From the NCBI RefSeq assembly GCF_030433715.1, contig NZ_JAROCC010000006.1:62001-126000 (forward strand): a stretch of 64,000 nucleotides of DNA, read 5' to 3'. The position numbers and the translations under genes were made by a program. Of this stretch, positions 34,126 to 42,033 are shown in pieces. The stretch comes from Sporosarcina highlanderae. GTDB taxonomy: Bacteria > Bacillota > Bacilli > Bacillales_A > Planococcaceae. Positions within the stretch are counted from its first letter, which is position 1; each line of letters opens with the position of its first letter. Below the pieces are notes generated by a model. It searched no databases, was not told the DNA's origin, and saw only the letters and a program-made list of their open reading frames with translations.

Positions 34126-35049
34126 TCACTCTTTAGATTTCACTTCATACAAATAAAGTTCGTCACCATCTAAAAACAGCAACATGTTCTCCCGGTTATT
34201 CACCAATTGCGCTTCGAGAGACATACCATCTGGTTTCACCAGCGCGATTTCATGGACAATCTTATATTCATCGCCTTCACGCTGAAGCTCCAAAAGTGAC
34301 CTGCTCCATCTATCCTCATACGCAACGACCGTATCCCCGGCAATCGCAAACGACCGGAAACCCATTCCTTCGGGAGAATAATAAATGGTGCGCATCTGTT
34401 CTCGCACGCCAATCTTCGATTCAATGCTAAAGAAGAACCAGATCGCCCCACTAACATCACCATTCAGAGCCAAACACTCAAAAATCGAACATGTCCTGTC
34501 CTCTTCAAGGGAATCTATCTTGCGACCAGCAGCATCCCAACCGACGAGCCCGCTACTGCCGACCGGCTTCTCCCAACCATAATTACCGTAAACCCCTTCA
34601 TCAAAGTATCCTGTCCAAATCTCTTGGTTCCTTGTAACATACACATGCTCAATTCCATCGCCTAAACAAAACGATCGGATAAAACGCCCATTCTTATCGT
34701 AAACCCTTGCATTTTCTTCAATATTCTGCGCATCGTGATAATAAGAACGAGCACAGACAAGCATGAAATGCTCCTCATCAATCGGCTGTATATAGTGATA
34801 ATTCCACGTCTCTTCTAACAAATGAATCACAGTCGTCTTTCCATTCTGAAGATGCTCGACATGATAACTGTAGCTTTTCTCCGTAACCGTGGCAGGGAAA
34901 CTGCCTTTAATTAGAGGAGGACGATCTTCCGTTAGTAGGATAAATATATCGTTATGATGTCCGATAGCGATTGAAACTGGAATCATATGTTTTAACTCCT
35001 CCTGCAGCTTGGCAATTGGAGTTACGGGAATTTTTACTGTTGGTTGCAT
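34126..35049 (-). CDS. Hypothetical cytosolic protein, possibly beta-propeller-like
   Basis: A 307-residue soluble protein without signal peptide or membrane segments. The sequence alternates short hydrophobic strands with polar turns (DIFILLTEDRPP, EEHFMLVCARSYYH, NQEIWTGYFDEGVYGNYGWE, VSGAIWFFFSIESK, DTVVAYEDRWSR, NMLLFLDGDELYLYEV), suggesting repeated beta-blades. I do not recognise a named family. The ATG has GGCGGAGA upstream. Codon use looks slightly richer in G+C than its neighbours, hinting at a different history, but this was judged by eye. Confidence 0.6.
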   Translation of the reverse strand: MQPTVKIPVTPIAKLQEELKHMIPVSIAIGHHNDIFILLTEDRPPLIKGSFPATVTEKSYSYHVEHLQNGKTTVIHLLEETWNYHYIQPIDEEHFMLVCARSYYHDAQNIEENARVYDKNGRFIRSFCLGDGIEHVYVTRNQEIWTGYFDEGVYGNYGWEKPVGSSGLVGWDAAGRKIDSLEEDRTCSIFECLALNGDVSGAIWFFFSIESKIGVREQMRTIYYSPEGMGFRSFAIAGDTVVAYEDRWSRSLLELQREGDEYKIVHEIALVKPDGMSLEAQLVNNRENMLLFLDGDELYLYEVKSKE

Positions 35050-35079
35050 TTTTTATTCTCCGCCTTCCAAAGCTTCTTG

Positions 35080-35937
35080 TTATCCAGCAGTCAAAACCAT
35101 AAGAATGCTATTAATATCTTCTTTCGTTGCTTTATACCATAAATTAAAAGTAGATTCCTTATCACTCACATGAATGTATTCATCATACAAGGTCATTTCA
35201 TATATATCCCCAAAATAGTAGAAAGAAAATTTCTCAGTATAGTCGCTTGCTGCTGGACGGGTATCCATTTCTTCCTTTTTTATTGCAATAAAGGATGATG
35301 CTATCCCTTTTATTCGAAGACTGTCTAATACTGGAAACGGAAATTCTTTTTCCCCGAAAACCATTCCACTATTGTATAACTTACTAAACAAGTGTTCATC
35401 AAGATCACCAATCGGATTTGACAAATAAGCCTTTGCTAACTGAGTAAAATCTCGCTCACTCCGATAAAACGTATCCATTTCAGTGTTCATAAAGAAACCA
35501 TTTTCCAGGGAGTAAAAGGAATATTTCTGATCACCTGAGAATGCGTGAAAAGTAAATTCTATTGGAAATCCTGCCGGATACGGATTCTCAGTTTGTACAA
35601 TACCAACAAATCGATTTTGGAACGCCTCAATGATCAATTTGGAATCTATCACTATTTCCTGATCATACGTTTCCAAAATCACCTTATCCCAATCGACTTG
35701 TAAAAAATCCGGTTTAATATATGGATGTTCTTGTGGGGAATCACTTCGCTGACCCATTTTAAGTTTATTATTTAATTCTTGATTATCCTTATTTAGGTCT
35801 TCTATTTTCACAATTAGTTCTTCATTTTGAGTCACTAAGTTTTCAACCTTCGAAGCCTGATTTGCATTTTGATTTGACATAACTACGAGAAGAATAATTA
35901 AAATTGCAATCAATAAAGCGTTTATAACCTTTGGCAT
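35080..35937 (-). CDS. Membrane-anchored protein with coiled-coil stalk
   Basis: A 285-residue protein with an N-terminal membrane anchor (INALLIAILIILLVVMSNQ), an about 30-residue coiled coil (LVTQNEELIVKIEDLNKDNQ) and an extracytoplasmic domain with no recognised motif. The latter may bind a ligand or be structural (VDWDKVILETYDQEIVID; AFQNRFVGIVQTENPYPAGF). GGGAGGG lies about 12 bases before the ATG. It follows the hypothetical gene at 34126 upstream on the same strand with a 30-base gap, so the two may be co-expressed. Confidence 0.6.
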   Translation of the reverse strand: MPKVINALLIAILIILLVVMSNQNANQASKVENLVTQNEELIVKIEDLNKDNQELNNKLKMGQRSDSPQEHPYIKPDFLQVDWDKVILETYDQEIVIDSKLIIEAFQNRFVGIVQTENPYPAGFPIEFTFHAFSGDQKYSFYSLENGFFMNTEMDTFYRSERDFTQLAKAYLSNPIGDLDEHLFSKLYNSGMVFGEKEFPFPVLDSLRIKGIASSFIAIKKEEMDTRPAASDYTEKFSFYYFGDIYEMTLYDEYIHVSDKESTFNLWYKATKEDINSILMVLTAG

Positions 35938-36091
35938 GCTTGCACAACTTCCCTCCCAAATTATCCATTAATGTCCGGAGCTATGATATTTGAGTAATTG
36001 ATAATAGCATTGCAATGTGAAATGAACTTTATCAAATCGCATATTAGTTAGTGAGGTCTTGTCTATACAAAAATTCTTCCTCCGTTCCTTG

Positions 36092-36529
36092 TTATCCTTC
36101 ACTAATACCGTCTAATGCCTCCTGTATTTCTTTTTCGAATGGCACATTGCCTGAATTAAAATCTTGTTCATGAACATAAAAAATTAGTATATTCCTCTTT
36201 ATGAATGTACTGGAGGATACAAGATCCATTGTCGCAGTCTTTTCATCAAATTCTTTTTCACCATTTTCACGTTCGATTTCTGTTTTAAATTCAAAGATAA
36301 AAAACGGTTTTCCACTTAACTCATACGTCTTAGGTTTAACATTTCCAAGTTTCTGGCCAAATACATTATTAGGAAATTCTGCTTCTGCCAACTTAACGCC
36401 ATTTTCTTGTAATGCTGTGACTACTTCTTCCTCTTTAATATGGGAGCTGTCGCTTACTTGAACAGATTGACACGCAGCTAAAAACAACAGCAAACATAAA
36501 CATAAATATTTTCTTATTTCGTTCCCCAC
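36092..36529 (-). CDS. Lipoprotein, unknown function
   Basis: A 145-residue lipoprotein with a signal peptide and lipobox (LLLFLAACQSV). The mature part has VVTALQENGVKLAEAEFPNN and PFFIFEFKTEIERENGEKEF, without a family I can name. The only in-frame standard start is GTG at 36529, yet the good Shine-Dalgarno-like GGTGGGG overlaps that GTG and is correctly spaced for an ATA codon 12 bases later (36517). The start is therefore uncertain. Confidence 0.6.
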   Translation of the reverse strand: MGNEIRKYLCLCLLLFLAACQSVQVSDSSHIKEEEVVTALQENGVKLAEAEFPNNVFGQKLGNVKPKTYELSGKPFFIFEFKTEIERENGEKEFDEKTATMDLVSSSTFIKRNILIFYVHEQDFNSGNVPFEKEIQEALDGISEG

Positions 36530-36550
36530 CTTTGAATCTATTCAGTCCAA

Positions 36551-36787
36551 TTAGTCACTGAACTCATTGAAAAGCACCTCTAATTCCCTTTCGTCGTACA
36601 AATCGCCGCCAGCACTTATAAACTTTTCAATCTCAATTGACCCATCTTCCATGAACTCAATTTCCCACCGCTGTCCCGGCACCGCAACTTCCACCATAAT
36701 GGCCTCCGGTCTTACTTTCGAAAGTCTATAAAAAATCTTATTGTCATCAAGCTTATTAAGAAGGTCATTTAAATTATTTGTTATCAT
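36551..36787 (-). CDS. Small hypothetical protein
   Basis: A 78-residue acidic cytosolic protein: MITNNLNDLLNKLDDNKIFY, then VMVEVAVPGQRWEIEF-type strands and GGDLYDERELEVLF at the end. The strand-rich layout resembles small immunity or inhibitor-type proteins, but that is only an impression. ATG 36787 has GGGAAGTGA just upstream, made from the last codons of the HAD remnant; GTG 36796 is an alternative. Confidence 0.6.
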   Translation of the reverse strand: MITNNLNDLLNKLDDNKIFYRLSKVRPEAIMVEVAVPGQRWEIEFMEDGSIEIEKFISAGGDLYDERELEVLFNEFSD

Positions 36788-36792
36788 GATAA

Positions 36793-36912
36793 TCACTTCC
36801 CGGTAAAATTTTCAATAATGCATGGAAGCTCGCACAGATCATCGACTATGAAATCCGCATCAACATCTTCCCATTGGGAATTCTTTTTCCAAATCCCTAC
36901 CATCCCGCCACC
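36793..36912 (-). pseudogene. C-terminal remnant of a HAD-superfamily hydrolase
   Basis: Between two genes the minus strand reads GGMVGIWKKNSQWEDVDADF then IVDDLCELPCIIEN and stops (TGA at 36793-36795). This is the tail of HAD phosphatases, GMxGIW then ADFIVDDLxEL, as also seen in the intact HAD gene at 39390 (ADLVIDDLIEI). There is no start and no catalytic DxD motif. The upstream side runs straight into the stop of the NIPSNAP gene, so the rest was deleted. Confidence 0.7.
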
Positions 36913-37263
36913 TTATTTAATCAACGTTGTCTTTATCTCTTCGTTCCGCACTTCCAATAAATAATTATTAAAGACATAGTCTCTACCGCCGTGTTTTTCA
37001 TACCATTCTTGAACTCGCTGTACATGGGCTTTATCATTTCGTACACTTTTTTCAATTTCAACGTAATCTTCATAACTCTCATATTCCCAAATTGCTAAAA
37101 CTTCAGTAGTATCTTCGTTATGTGGTATCATCCATCTCCCAATCAATTTCGCCCCATGTTTTAGTTGATTGGGTAAGTTAGTCTCATTGAAATGAGTATT
37201 AAAAATATCAACAAATCCATTCTTTACAATGTAATGCTTCCTTCTAAAAAACAAATCTTCCAC
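36913..37263 (-). CDS. NIPSNAP family protein
   Basis: A 116-residue protein of the NIPSNAP/dimeric alpha-beta barrel group: FFRRKHYIVKNGFVDIFNTH, then HGAKLIGRWMIPHNEDTTEV, EVLAIWEYESYEDYVEIEKS and a final EVRNEEI. Family members are small dimeric ligand-binding or monooxygenase-like proteins of unknown role. The start is GTG 37263 with a weak GAAAGAGAGA site. The stop lies at the edge of the HAD remnant, and the gene sits between two decayed genes. Confidence 0.75.
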   Translation of the reverse strand: MEDLFFRRKHYIVKNGFVDIFNTHFNETNLPNQLKHGAKLIGRWMIPHNEDTTEVLAIWEYESYEDYVEIEKSVRNDKAHVQRVQEWYEKHGGRDYVFNNYLLEVRNEEIKTTLIK

Positions 37264-37277
37264 TCTCTCTTTCAGAT

Positions 37278-37588
37278 TTATTTAATCGTTTGAGAGGCAA
37301 GACCGCGCCCTATAAAGTTTGCAGAAACAGGCTTTTTCCCTATTTCTCTTGCCCAAATTGATAATTGTCCGATATGGTGAATTTCATGTGCAATGATATG
37401 TCGGATGACCTCTCCCCATGTACCAGTCACCATTCTACCGTCTGGCATGGTATCAGAAAATAGTTGCTTTTCCATACTGTCATCCCAGTTTTTCACAAAG
37501 CTCTCCACTTCCGAACGAAAATCCGCGTCCAATTTTCCACCTAGACCACTCTTCTAACCATCCAGTTATATTGAAAAAATGTTTGCAT
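37278..37588 (-). pseudogene. Internally deleted, frameshifted DinB-family gene (YjoA-like)
   Basis: From ATG 37588 the frame reads MQTFFQYNWMVR, the exact start of YjoA-type DinB proteins (FQYNWQVRDxW), then leaves frame; the next base pairs read EEWSRWK in another frame. After that the sequence jumps to KLDADFRSEVESFVKNW and the C-terminal HIIAHEIHHIGQLS and FIGRG motifs. About 60 middle residues are missing and at least two frame changes are present. The C-terminal 84-codon frame remains open but lacks a ribosome binding site. Judged non-functional. Confidence 0.75.
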
Positions 37589-37781
37589 TGAATTTGTCGT
37601 CTTCAATGTTATACACCCCCTTATAATTCCTTTTAAGTAATTATATCATGGATGCATTAGCAGTTTTCGAAAAATTCATTCATCAGTAAATTTATTTCAA
37701 TCTATAGTTAATATTGGTATTTATTCACATGAATCAAAAAGGAATATCTAATCCATCATAACGCCATGGAGGTGATTAATT

Positions 37782-37955
37782 ATGCCAAAAAACAACAATA
37801 GAAACCAAAACCGTAATCAAAACAAAGATCGCAATAACAATGAAAATCAAAAAGATATGCGCACTGAATTTGGCAATGAGTTTGATTTTGAAAAGGACAA
37901 TGATCGTAAACAAGATGCAAAGAATCAAAATGACGACGATTGTATCGACTGTTAA
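37782..37955 (+). CDS. Small Asn/Asp-rich hydrophilic protein (57 residues)
   Basis: A 57-codon frame with GGAGGTGATTAATT before its ATG and a perfect hairpin terminator after its stop. The protein starts MPKNNNRNQNRNQNKDRNNN, continues with MRTEFGNEFDFEKD and ends DDDCIDC. It is almost without hydrophobic residues and probably disordered. Such Asn-rich short proteins with an E-F-x-x-E-F-D motif recall small acid-soluble spore proteins in general character, but I cannot match a named class. The two terminal Cys are a curious feature. Confidence 0.7.
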   Translation: MPKNNNRNQNRNQNKDRNNNENQKDMRTEFGNEFDFEKDNDRKQDAKNQNDDDCIDC

Positions 37956-37961
37956 ATCATA

Positions 37962-37999
37962 AAAACAAAAAACGACAGGAATATCCTGTCGTTTTTTGT
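37962..37999 (+). terminator. Terminator after the Asn-rich gene
   Basis: AAAACGACAGGA / TCCTGTCGTTTT perfect stem with a T-rich tail, ending four bases before repeat copy A. Confidence 0.85.
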
Positions 38000-38002
38000 T
38001 TA

Positions 38003-38148
38003 GGTACCTGTGCAAGAAACATTCGTGTTAATTCAATCAATTTGAATAAAAATACACTTTTTAGATTCAAAGGTTGCAATCTCAGCTTGCATTTTTCATC
38101 TATATTCAATTGTATTGTATAATTTGAATAGTTTGCTGCACAGGTACC
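38003..38148. repeat. 146-bp inverted-end repeat, copy A
   Basis: It starts GGTACCTGTGCAAGAAACAT and ends TGCTGCACAGGTACC. The terminal 12 bases are perfect inverted repeats, and the similarity extends into GCAnnAAACnATTC on both ends. The interior is AT-rich and has no coding frame. Copies B (41850) and C (48551) share length and sequence at both ends. This is consistent with a MITE-like or other foldback element, but no target duplication is evident. Confidence 0.75.
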
Positions 38149-38156
38149 AAAAAAAC

Positions 38157-38945
38157 TCAATAAAACTCATCCAATAGTTGATAGAAATCAACCTTTGTTT
38201 CGTCCAAATCGGTCATTCCATATCCCGTTAGAAAGAATGGTACATATTCCTTTCCAAAATTACTTGTAATACTTCGTATCGCTAAAGCCAAATCTTGATA
38301 TTTGTCTGCGATCCCTGCCCTGCCCCAATCAATAAAACCGCTCACTTTTTGTTTTTCAATAATTACATTTGGCAAACAATAGTCACCATGAGTAAAAACA
38401 AGCTCCTCATCTAACGGCCTTTTTAAGACGAGCTCCTCAAAAAGCTCGATTGCTTTCCTTCCTCTTCGTACTTCATCAAAATCATCTTCATCAACCAGGC
38501 CTTGTCCTACTCTGTTCTTTGCCTCTTCTATTTTCACTTCCAAACTTTGATTAAAAGGACAACTATCTATCCGCACACTATGTATCGTCTTAAGGCCGGC
38601 TCCTAATGACTCTAACATGGCAGACAAATTGCCCCGATGTGATTGATCCGAAGCAATTACGCCTTTTAGTTCAGACATCAACAGGTATTCATTTGCTTCG
38701 TCCTTCTCGTAATATAGAACACGTGGCACTGGCAGCTTGCCTTCCAACCAATCCAATTTCTCCTTTTCATCAAAGAGACGTTCAACCGAATGCACCGGCT
38801 GCACTTTAAGAAATTGATTCGCAAGTGAGCCTTTTAACAAGAACGTCATCGCCTCCGAATGGCCAATTGTAATCTGTTCCCAATCGAAACCGTTTGTCAA
38901 TTTTGCTAAGCTTGAAGGGATTTCTATCAACTGAACCACCGCCAT
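38157..38945 (-). CDS. APH(3')-family aminoglycoside phosphotransferase-like protein
   Basis: A 262-residue kinase of the APH fold. Catalytic loop HGDYCLPNVIIE (Asp base, Asn metal ligand), then SGFIDWGRAGIADKYQDLAL with the metal-binding Asp, correspond closely to APH(3') enzymes (HGDxCLPN and GFIDxGRxGxADRYQD). The usual last Phe is replaced by a Tyr terminus (LLDEFY, family DEFF). It should phosphorylate kanamycin/neomycin-type drugs if functional; no mobile element other than repeat A is adjacent. The start is ATG 38945. Activity and spectrum are inferred. Confidence 0.85.
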   Translation of the reverse strand: MAVVQLIEIPSSLAKLTNGFDWEQITIGHSEAMTFLLKGSLANQFLKVQPVHSVERLFDEKEKLDWLEGKLPVPRVLYYEKDEANEYLLMSELKGVIASDQSHRGNLSAMLESLGAGLKTIHSVRIDSCPFNQSLEVKIEEAKNRVGQGLVDEDDFDEVRRGRKAIELFEELVLKRPLDEELVFTHGDYCLPNVIIEKQKVSGFIDWGRAGIADKYQDLALAIRSITSNFGKEYVPFFLTGYGMTDLDETKVDFYQLLDEFY

Positions 38946-38959
38946 TTCACAGTTCTTTA

Positions 38960-39337
38960 CTATCTTTCCAACTCAATATACTCCCTTAATAACTTCCACT
39001 GCTGTTCCTCTTTTCTCCATACAAACATGCACTGGGCATGATAAGGCTCGCCGCCTATAACATTAGTTTCCCTACCTATTACAACTACTTCATTACCATC
39101 ATTACGTTCAGCAATTGAAAGGATTCGTAAACTTTTTTCTGCATGGTCCATTTCTTTTAGGACCCCGTTAAGGTCATAGTCATAATAATAAGGGTCCGGT
39201 TGAATGATAGTTGAATGCGCCCAATATCCTACAAAGTTTTCTGACATTAACTGCCTAATCCCATCCCCATTTTTGCTTATAAACCCTGCGTTCCAGGCTT
39301 TAAAATATTCATCTAACACTTCCTGTATTTTCTCCAT
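38960..39337 (-). CDS. SnoaL/NTF2-like domain protein
   Basis: A 125-residue protein of the cystatin-like NTF2 fold: MEKIQEVLDEYFKAWNAGF, then MSENFVGYWAH and YHAQCMFVWRKEEQQWKLLR, the usual helix-then-sheet layout of SnoaL-like or DUF4440 proteins. Such proteins are small enzymes or binding modules; the function is not assignable. ATG 39337 follows GGGGG by 9 bases; a longer start at 39364 is possible. It is 14 bases before the aph-like gene. Confidence 0.7.
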   Translation of the reverse strand: MEKIQEVLDEYFKAWNAGFISKNGDGIRQLMSENFVGYWAHSTIIQPDPYYYDYDLNGVLKEMDHAEKSLRILSIAERNDGNEVVVIGRETNVIGGEPYHAQCMFVWRKEEQQWKLLREYIELER

Positions 39338-39389
39338 TTTCCCAAACCCCCGCTTCTTCCACATATTGCGGAACTCGCTGTCGAATTCA

Positions 39390-40103
39390 CTATGTATTCA
39401 TCCCATTCGTCACTTTAGGATGGATTTTTTTATTGTTAAGCGATGATAGAGTTGACTTGGATAATATTGCTTTAATCTCAATCAAGTCATCAATAACCAA
39501 ATCAGCGTGAGCAAGTTCATCTTCCCTTGCAAAATCGAAGTTGCACCCTACGGCAATTAAACCGTTTTCTTTAGCCGCATTTATATCCGATAGGCGATCA
39601 CCTACTACTGCTCCATTAGTGATTCCATATTTCTTTATAATACTATGAACTAATTCGGATTTATTCAATGAGTCAATTTGTTGAATACTGAACATTTCCG
39701 TAACCCAATTATCCAAATTATAATAACTGGCGATAGCTCGTAGATATTCGGTTAAACCATTACTTGCGATGTAGATTGAATAATTATTTCCCTTTAAGTA
39801 ACTGAATACTTCCTTTACATTAGGATATAAAGCGCCTCTTCCAATGCTTATATTTTCTAATAATCTTTTCAGGAAAAACGCATCTGTGTAGTCTCTTTCT
39901 TCATTGGAATGGTTTGGCAACAAAGTTTCCCATACTTTCGGTAAAGGTACGCCCATAATTTCACGGTATTTTTCAATAGGTGTCATAGTGTTCCATTTAT
40001 CCATTGAACGTAGATGCTCAAAAGTATCTTCAAGTGCTAATTCTAAAATTGTATCTGTTTGAAAGAGTGTTCCATCCATATCAAAAATTATTGCTTGCGA
40101 CAT
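39390..40103 (-). CDS. HAD-superfamily hydrolase
   Basis: A 237-residue phosphatase of the HAD superfamily with motif I AIIFDMDGTLFQTD, motif II YIASNGLTEY, motif III lysine and motif IV GAVVGDRLSDINAAKENG. It has a helical cap between motifs I and II, as in phosphoglycolate-phosphatase-like enzymes. The substrate is unknown. The C-terminal ADLVIDDLIEI matches the remnant at 36793 in type. AAGAGGGAGGAAG precedes the ATG. Confidence 0.88.
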   Translation of the reverse strand: MSQAIIFDMDGTLFQTDTILELALEDTFEHLRSMDKWNTMTPIEKYREIMGVPLPKVWETLLPNHSNEERDYTDAFFLKRLLENISIGRGALYPNVKEVFSYLKGNNYSIYIASNGLTEYLRAIASYYNLDNWVTEMFSIQQIDSLNKSELVHSIIKKYGITNGAVVGDRLSDINAAKENGLIAVGCNFDFAREDELAHADLVIDDLIEIKAILSKSTLSSLNNKKIHPKVTNGMNT

Positions 40104-40205
40104 TGCTTCCTCCCTCTTGATTTATTCTTAGCATAAAGATAATTACAATTGAATTATAGACGGTTTCTCCCATTCTCCTACCTCCAATCTCGCTAACTAA
40201 AGAAA

Positions 40206-40394
40206 TTAATTAATAAAAAAGACGTACAAAAAAGGAGTAGACAAAGCTATTCCAAAACAAATAGGAGCTGCTGTTTTGGATTGTTTTGCAATACGCTCAT
40301 CGGCCTTATGCAGACTCTCAAAAAATGAAAGAGTAAAGTAAAAACTAAAGAAAATAAATACTATCGAAACAAATAAAATTCCAATCCATCCCAT
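40206..40394 (-). CDS. Small two-span membrane protein
   Basis: A 62-residue protein with two hydrophobic helices (WIGILFVSIVFIFFSFYF and APICFGIALSTPFLYVFF) separated by a charged loop (LHKADERIAKQSK). ATG 40394 is chosen; a TTG at 40406 lies directly after GGGAG and is an alternative. No family is recognised. Confidence 0.55.
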   Translation of the reverse strand: MGWIGILFVSIVFIFFSFYFTLSFFESLHKADERIAKQSKTAAPICFGIALSTPFLYVFFIN

Positions 40395-40440
40395 CAACGC
40401 TTCCAACTCCCTAAATTTACAATCTGATTTTTACTTGATG

Positions 40441-40965
40441 TCATTTAAATCCTATTTTATAAAAAACCTTTCCATTCTTTAATAAATATACGCCAAGCAA
40501 TAACTGAATAACTGTTATGACAAGGTTATGAATAATGAAGTCCATTTGAACACTAGTATCCACTAATTTTGCGGATGAAACAAACATTACATTAGCTACT
40601 AACTGAAACGCTTTCGGTATAGAATAAATGATCAGAACTAAACCTGACAACTTCATAAACAGCATGAACAACTCTCCGGCCATGGCTCCGTATTTCTCAT
40701 CTGCCCCCCGAAAAGCAAATTGAATGATTGACTCACCACTCTTTAATAAGTAAATCCCAAATGCCATAAGTAACACAGGATAGGCTGCCTGAAAGATAAG
40801 GGAAAGACGATAATTCGTAAGGTCTACATTTGTCATCAAATCTGATAGATTGTAGATTGAGTAGAAAGAATAAACAACAGAAACAACGTGAGTTAAGCTC
40901 CAAATGATCGTTAGAACACCGATAATCTTTAAACCTGCTTGAAAAAATACTGTAGGTTGAAACAT
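40441..40965 (-). CDS. Four-span membrane protein, unknown function
   Basis: A 174-residue protein with about four membrane helices (IIGVLTIIWSLTHVVSVVYS; LSLIFQAAYPVLLMAFGIYLL; LFMLFMKLSGLVLIIYSIP; IIHNLVITVIQLLLGVYLL). The phrase LLKxG occurs twice (GIYLLKSGE and GVYLLKNGK), which suggests an internal duplication of a two-helix unit. AGAGGAG precedes the ATG. No family is recognised. Confidence 0.6.
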   Translation of the reverse strand: MFQPTVFFQAGLKIIGVLTIIWSLTHVVSVVYSFYSIYNLSDLMTNVDLTNYRLSLIFQAAYPVLLMAFGIYLLKSGESIIQFAFRGADEKYGAMAGELFMLFMKLSGLVLIIYSIPKAFQLVANVMFVSSAKLVDTSVQMDFIIHNLVITVIQLLLGVYLLKNGKVFYKIGFK

Positions 40966-41034
40966 ATCAACACTCCTCTATTCCGTCAGTTTTTTATTTC
41001 ACAGAGAATTTGTGTTTACCACCGACTTCAGCGA

Positions 41035-41700
41035 CTAATTGTGAAACAAGCAAATTTCGTCAAGCATTCTTTTAACCTCATCTACCGCAACAAGTTCATT
41101 AGCCTCTTTAAATGATAATATTGATTGTTCAAAATACCCCTTTGCCCTTTCAATCTCACCTTTAGCGTAGAAAATTTCTCCAAGCCCCCGTAAAGAACAT
41201 CCCAAAGCAATGGGATCGTTTGACTGCTTGGAATATTGAAGGGATTGATTCATAAGTTTTTCAGCCTCAAGTAAACTATCTTTCTTAAATAATATATATC
41301 CTTGTTCGAAATAATTGGCCGCAAAACCCACGTAAAAATCCGGAAAATTGTTCATCAATAAATTAAATTCTTCATTAAACAATTCGATTGCAACATCATA
41401 GTTTTCTGCCATGCGTTCAACCATGCCCAATTGATGTATTGCGACAAGTTCATCTTGAAGATTCGAATTCAATTTTGCTATTTCTCTAAGTTCACTATAA
41501 ATTGACCTTGCTTCATCATATTTCTTCAGTTCACTTTTTACATACCCGAGCCAATGCAACGCCACTTCGTAGTTATGAGAGGTTTTTTCAATTGTACTAA
41601 GACATTCATGATAGATTTCTTCCGCTTCAGAAAGCCGTTTACTCTCAAATAGTTCAAATGCCATTTCTAACATACCATCAATAGATTCAGCGCTCCCCAT
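41035..41700 (-). CDS. Tetratricopeptide-repeat protein
   Basis: A 221-residue soluble protein made of TPR-like helix pairs: AFELFESKRLSEAEEIYHEC, ALHWLGYVKSELKKYDEARS, IHQLGMVERMAENYDVAIEL, LRGLGEIFYAKGEIERAKGY. There are about five units and nothing else, so it is an interaction module of unknown partner. The ATG 41700 has GGGGGGAAGC upstream. Such proteins occur often near immunity and secretion genes, but nothing here links it to such a system. Confidence 0.78.
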   Translation of the reverse strand: MGSAESIDGMLEMAFELFESKRLSEAEEIYHECLSTIEKTSHNYEVALHWLGYVKSELKKYDEARSIYSELREIAKLNSNLQDELVAIHQLGMVERMAENYDVAIELFNEEFNLLMNNFPDFYVGFAANYFEQGYILFKKDSLLEAEKLMNQSLQYSKQSNDPIALGCSLRGLGEIFYAKGEIERAKGYFEQSILSFKEANELVAVDEVKRMLDEICLFHN

Positions 41701-41849
41701 TGCTTCCCCCCCGCCCTTTCCTTCAAGCCAATTATATCATGAATTGAGGTATTAATTTCTAAATATTTATTCAAAACAATAAACATCTTACTTGTCTTTT
41801 GGAATATGTAAGCCATCATTACTTTACATAATATTATTATCATTATGGA

Positions 41850-41994
41850 GGTACCTGTGCAACAAACATTCATGATAATTCAATCGAATTGAATATATAT
41901 ACATTCGTTTTAAATAAATGTAACTAAATGGCATTTCGTTTTTATTTTTATGCAATTGTAGTGTATTATTTGAATTGTCTGCTGCACAGGCACC
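41850..41994. repeat. 145-bp inverted-end repeat, copy B
   Basis: It starts GGTACCTGTGCAACAAACAT and ends CTGCTGCACAGGCACC. It is similar to copy A over both end regions and shares TGCAATTGTAGTGTATT with copy C. Inserted between the TPR gene and the terminator of the DUF3243 gene, it has no coding capacity. Confidence 0.75.
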
Positions 41995-41996
41995 AA

Positions 41997-42027
41997 AAAA
42001 AATCCCAAGGAATCCTTGGGATTTTTG
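41997..42027 (-). terminator. Terminator of the DUF3243 gene
   Basis: AAAAATCCCAAGG / CCTTGGGATTTTT hairpin next to the stop codon, touching the end of repeat copy B. Confidence 0.85.
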
Positions 42028-42033
42028 GTGTCA

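Noticed and set aside
37776-38015. 79-codon hydrophobic frame on the minus strand
   Set aside because: It is the antisense of the Asn-rich gene and its terminator; Asn codons reversed give hydrophobic residues, and it lacks a ribosome binding site.
41667-41873. 68-codon minus-strand frame
   Set aside because: It runs from repeat copy B into the TPR gene out of frame; no ribosome binding site.
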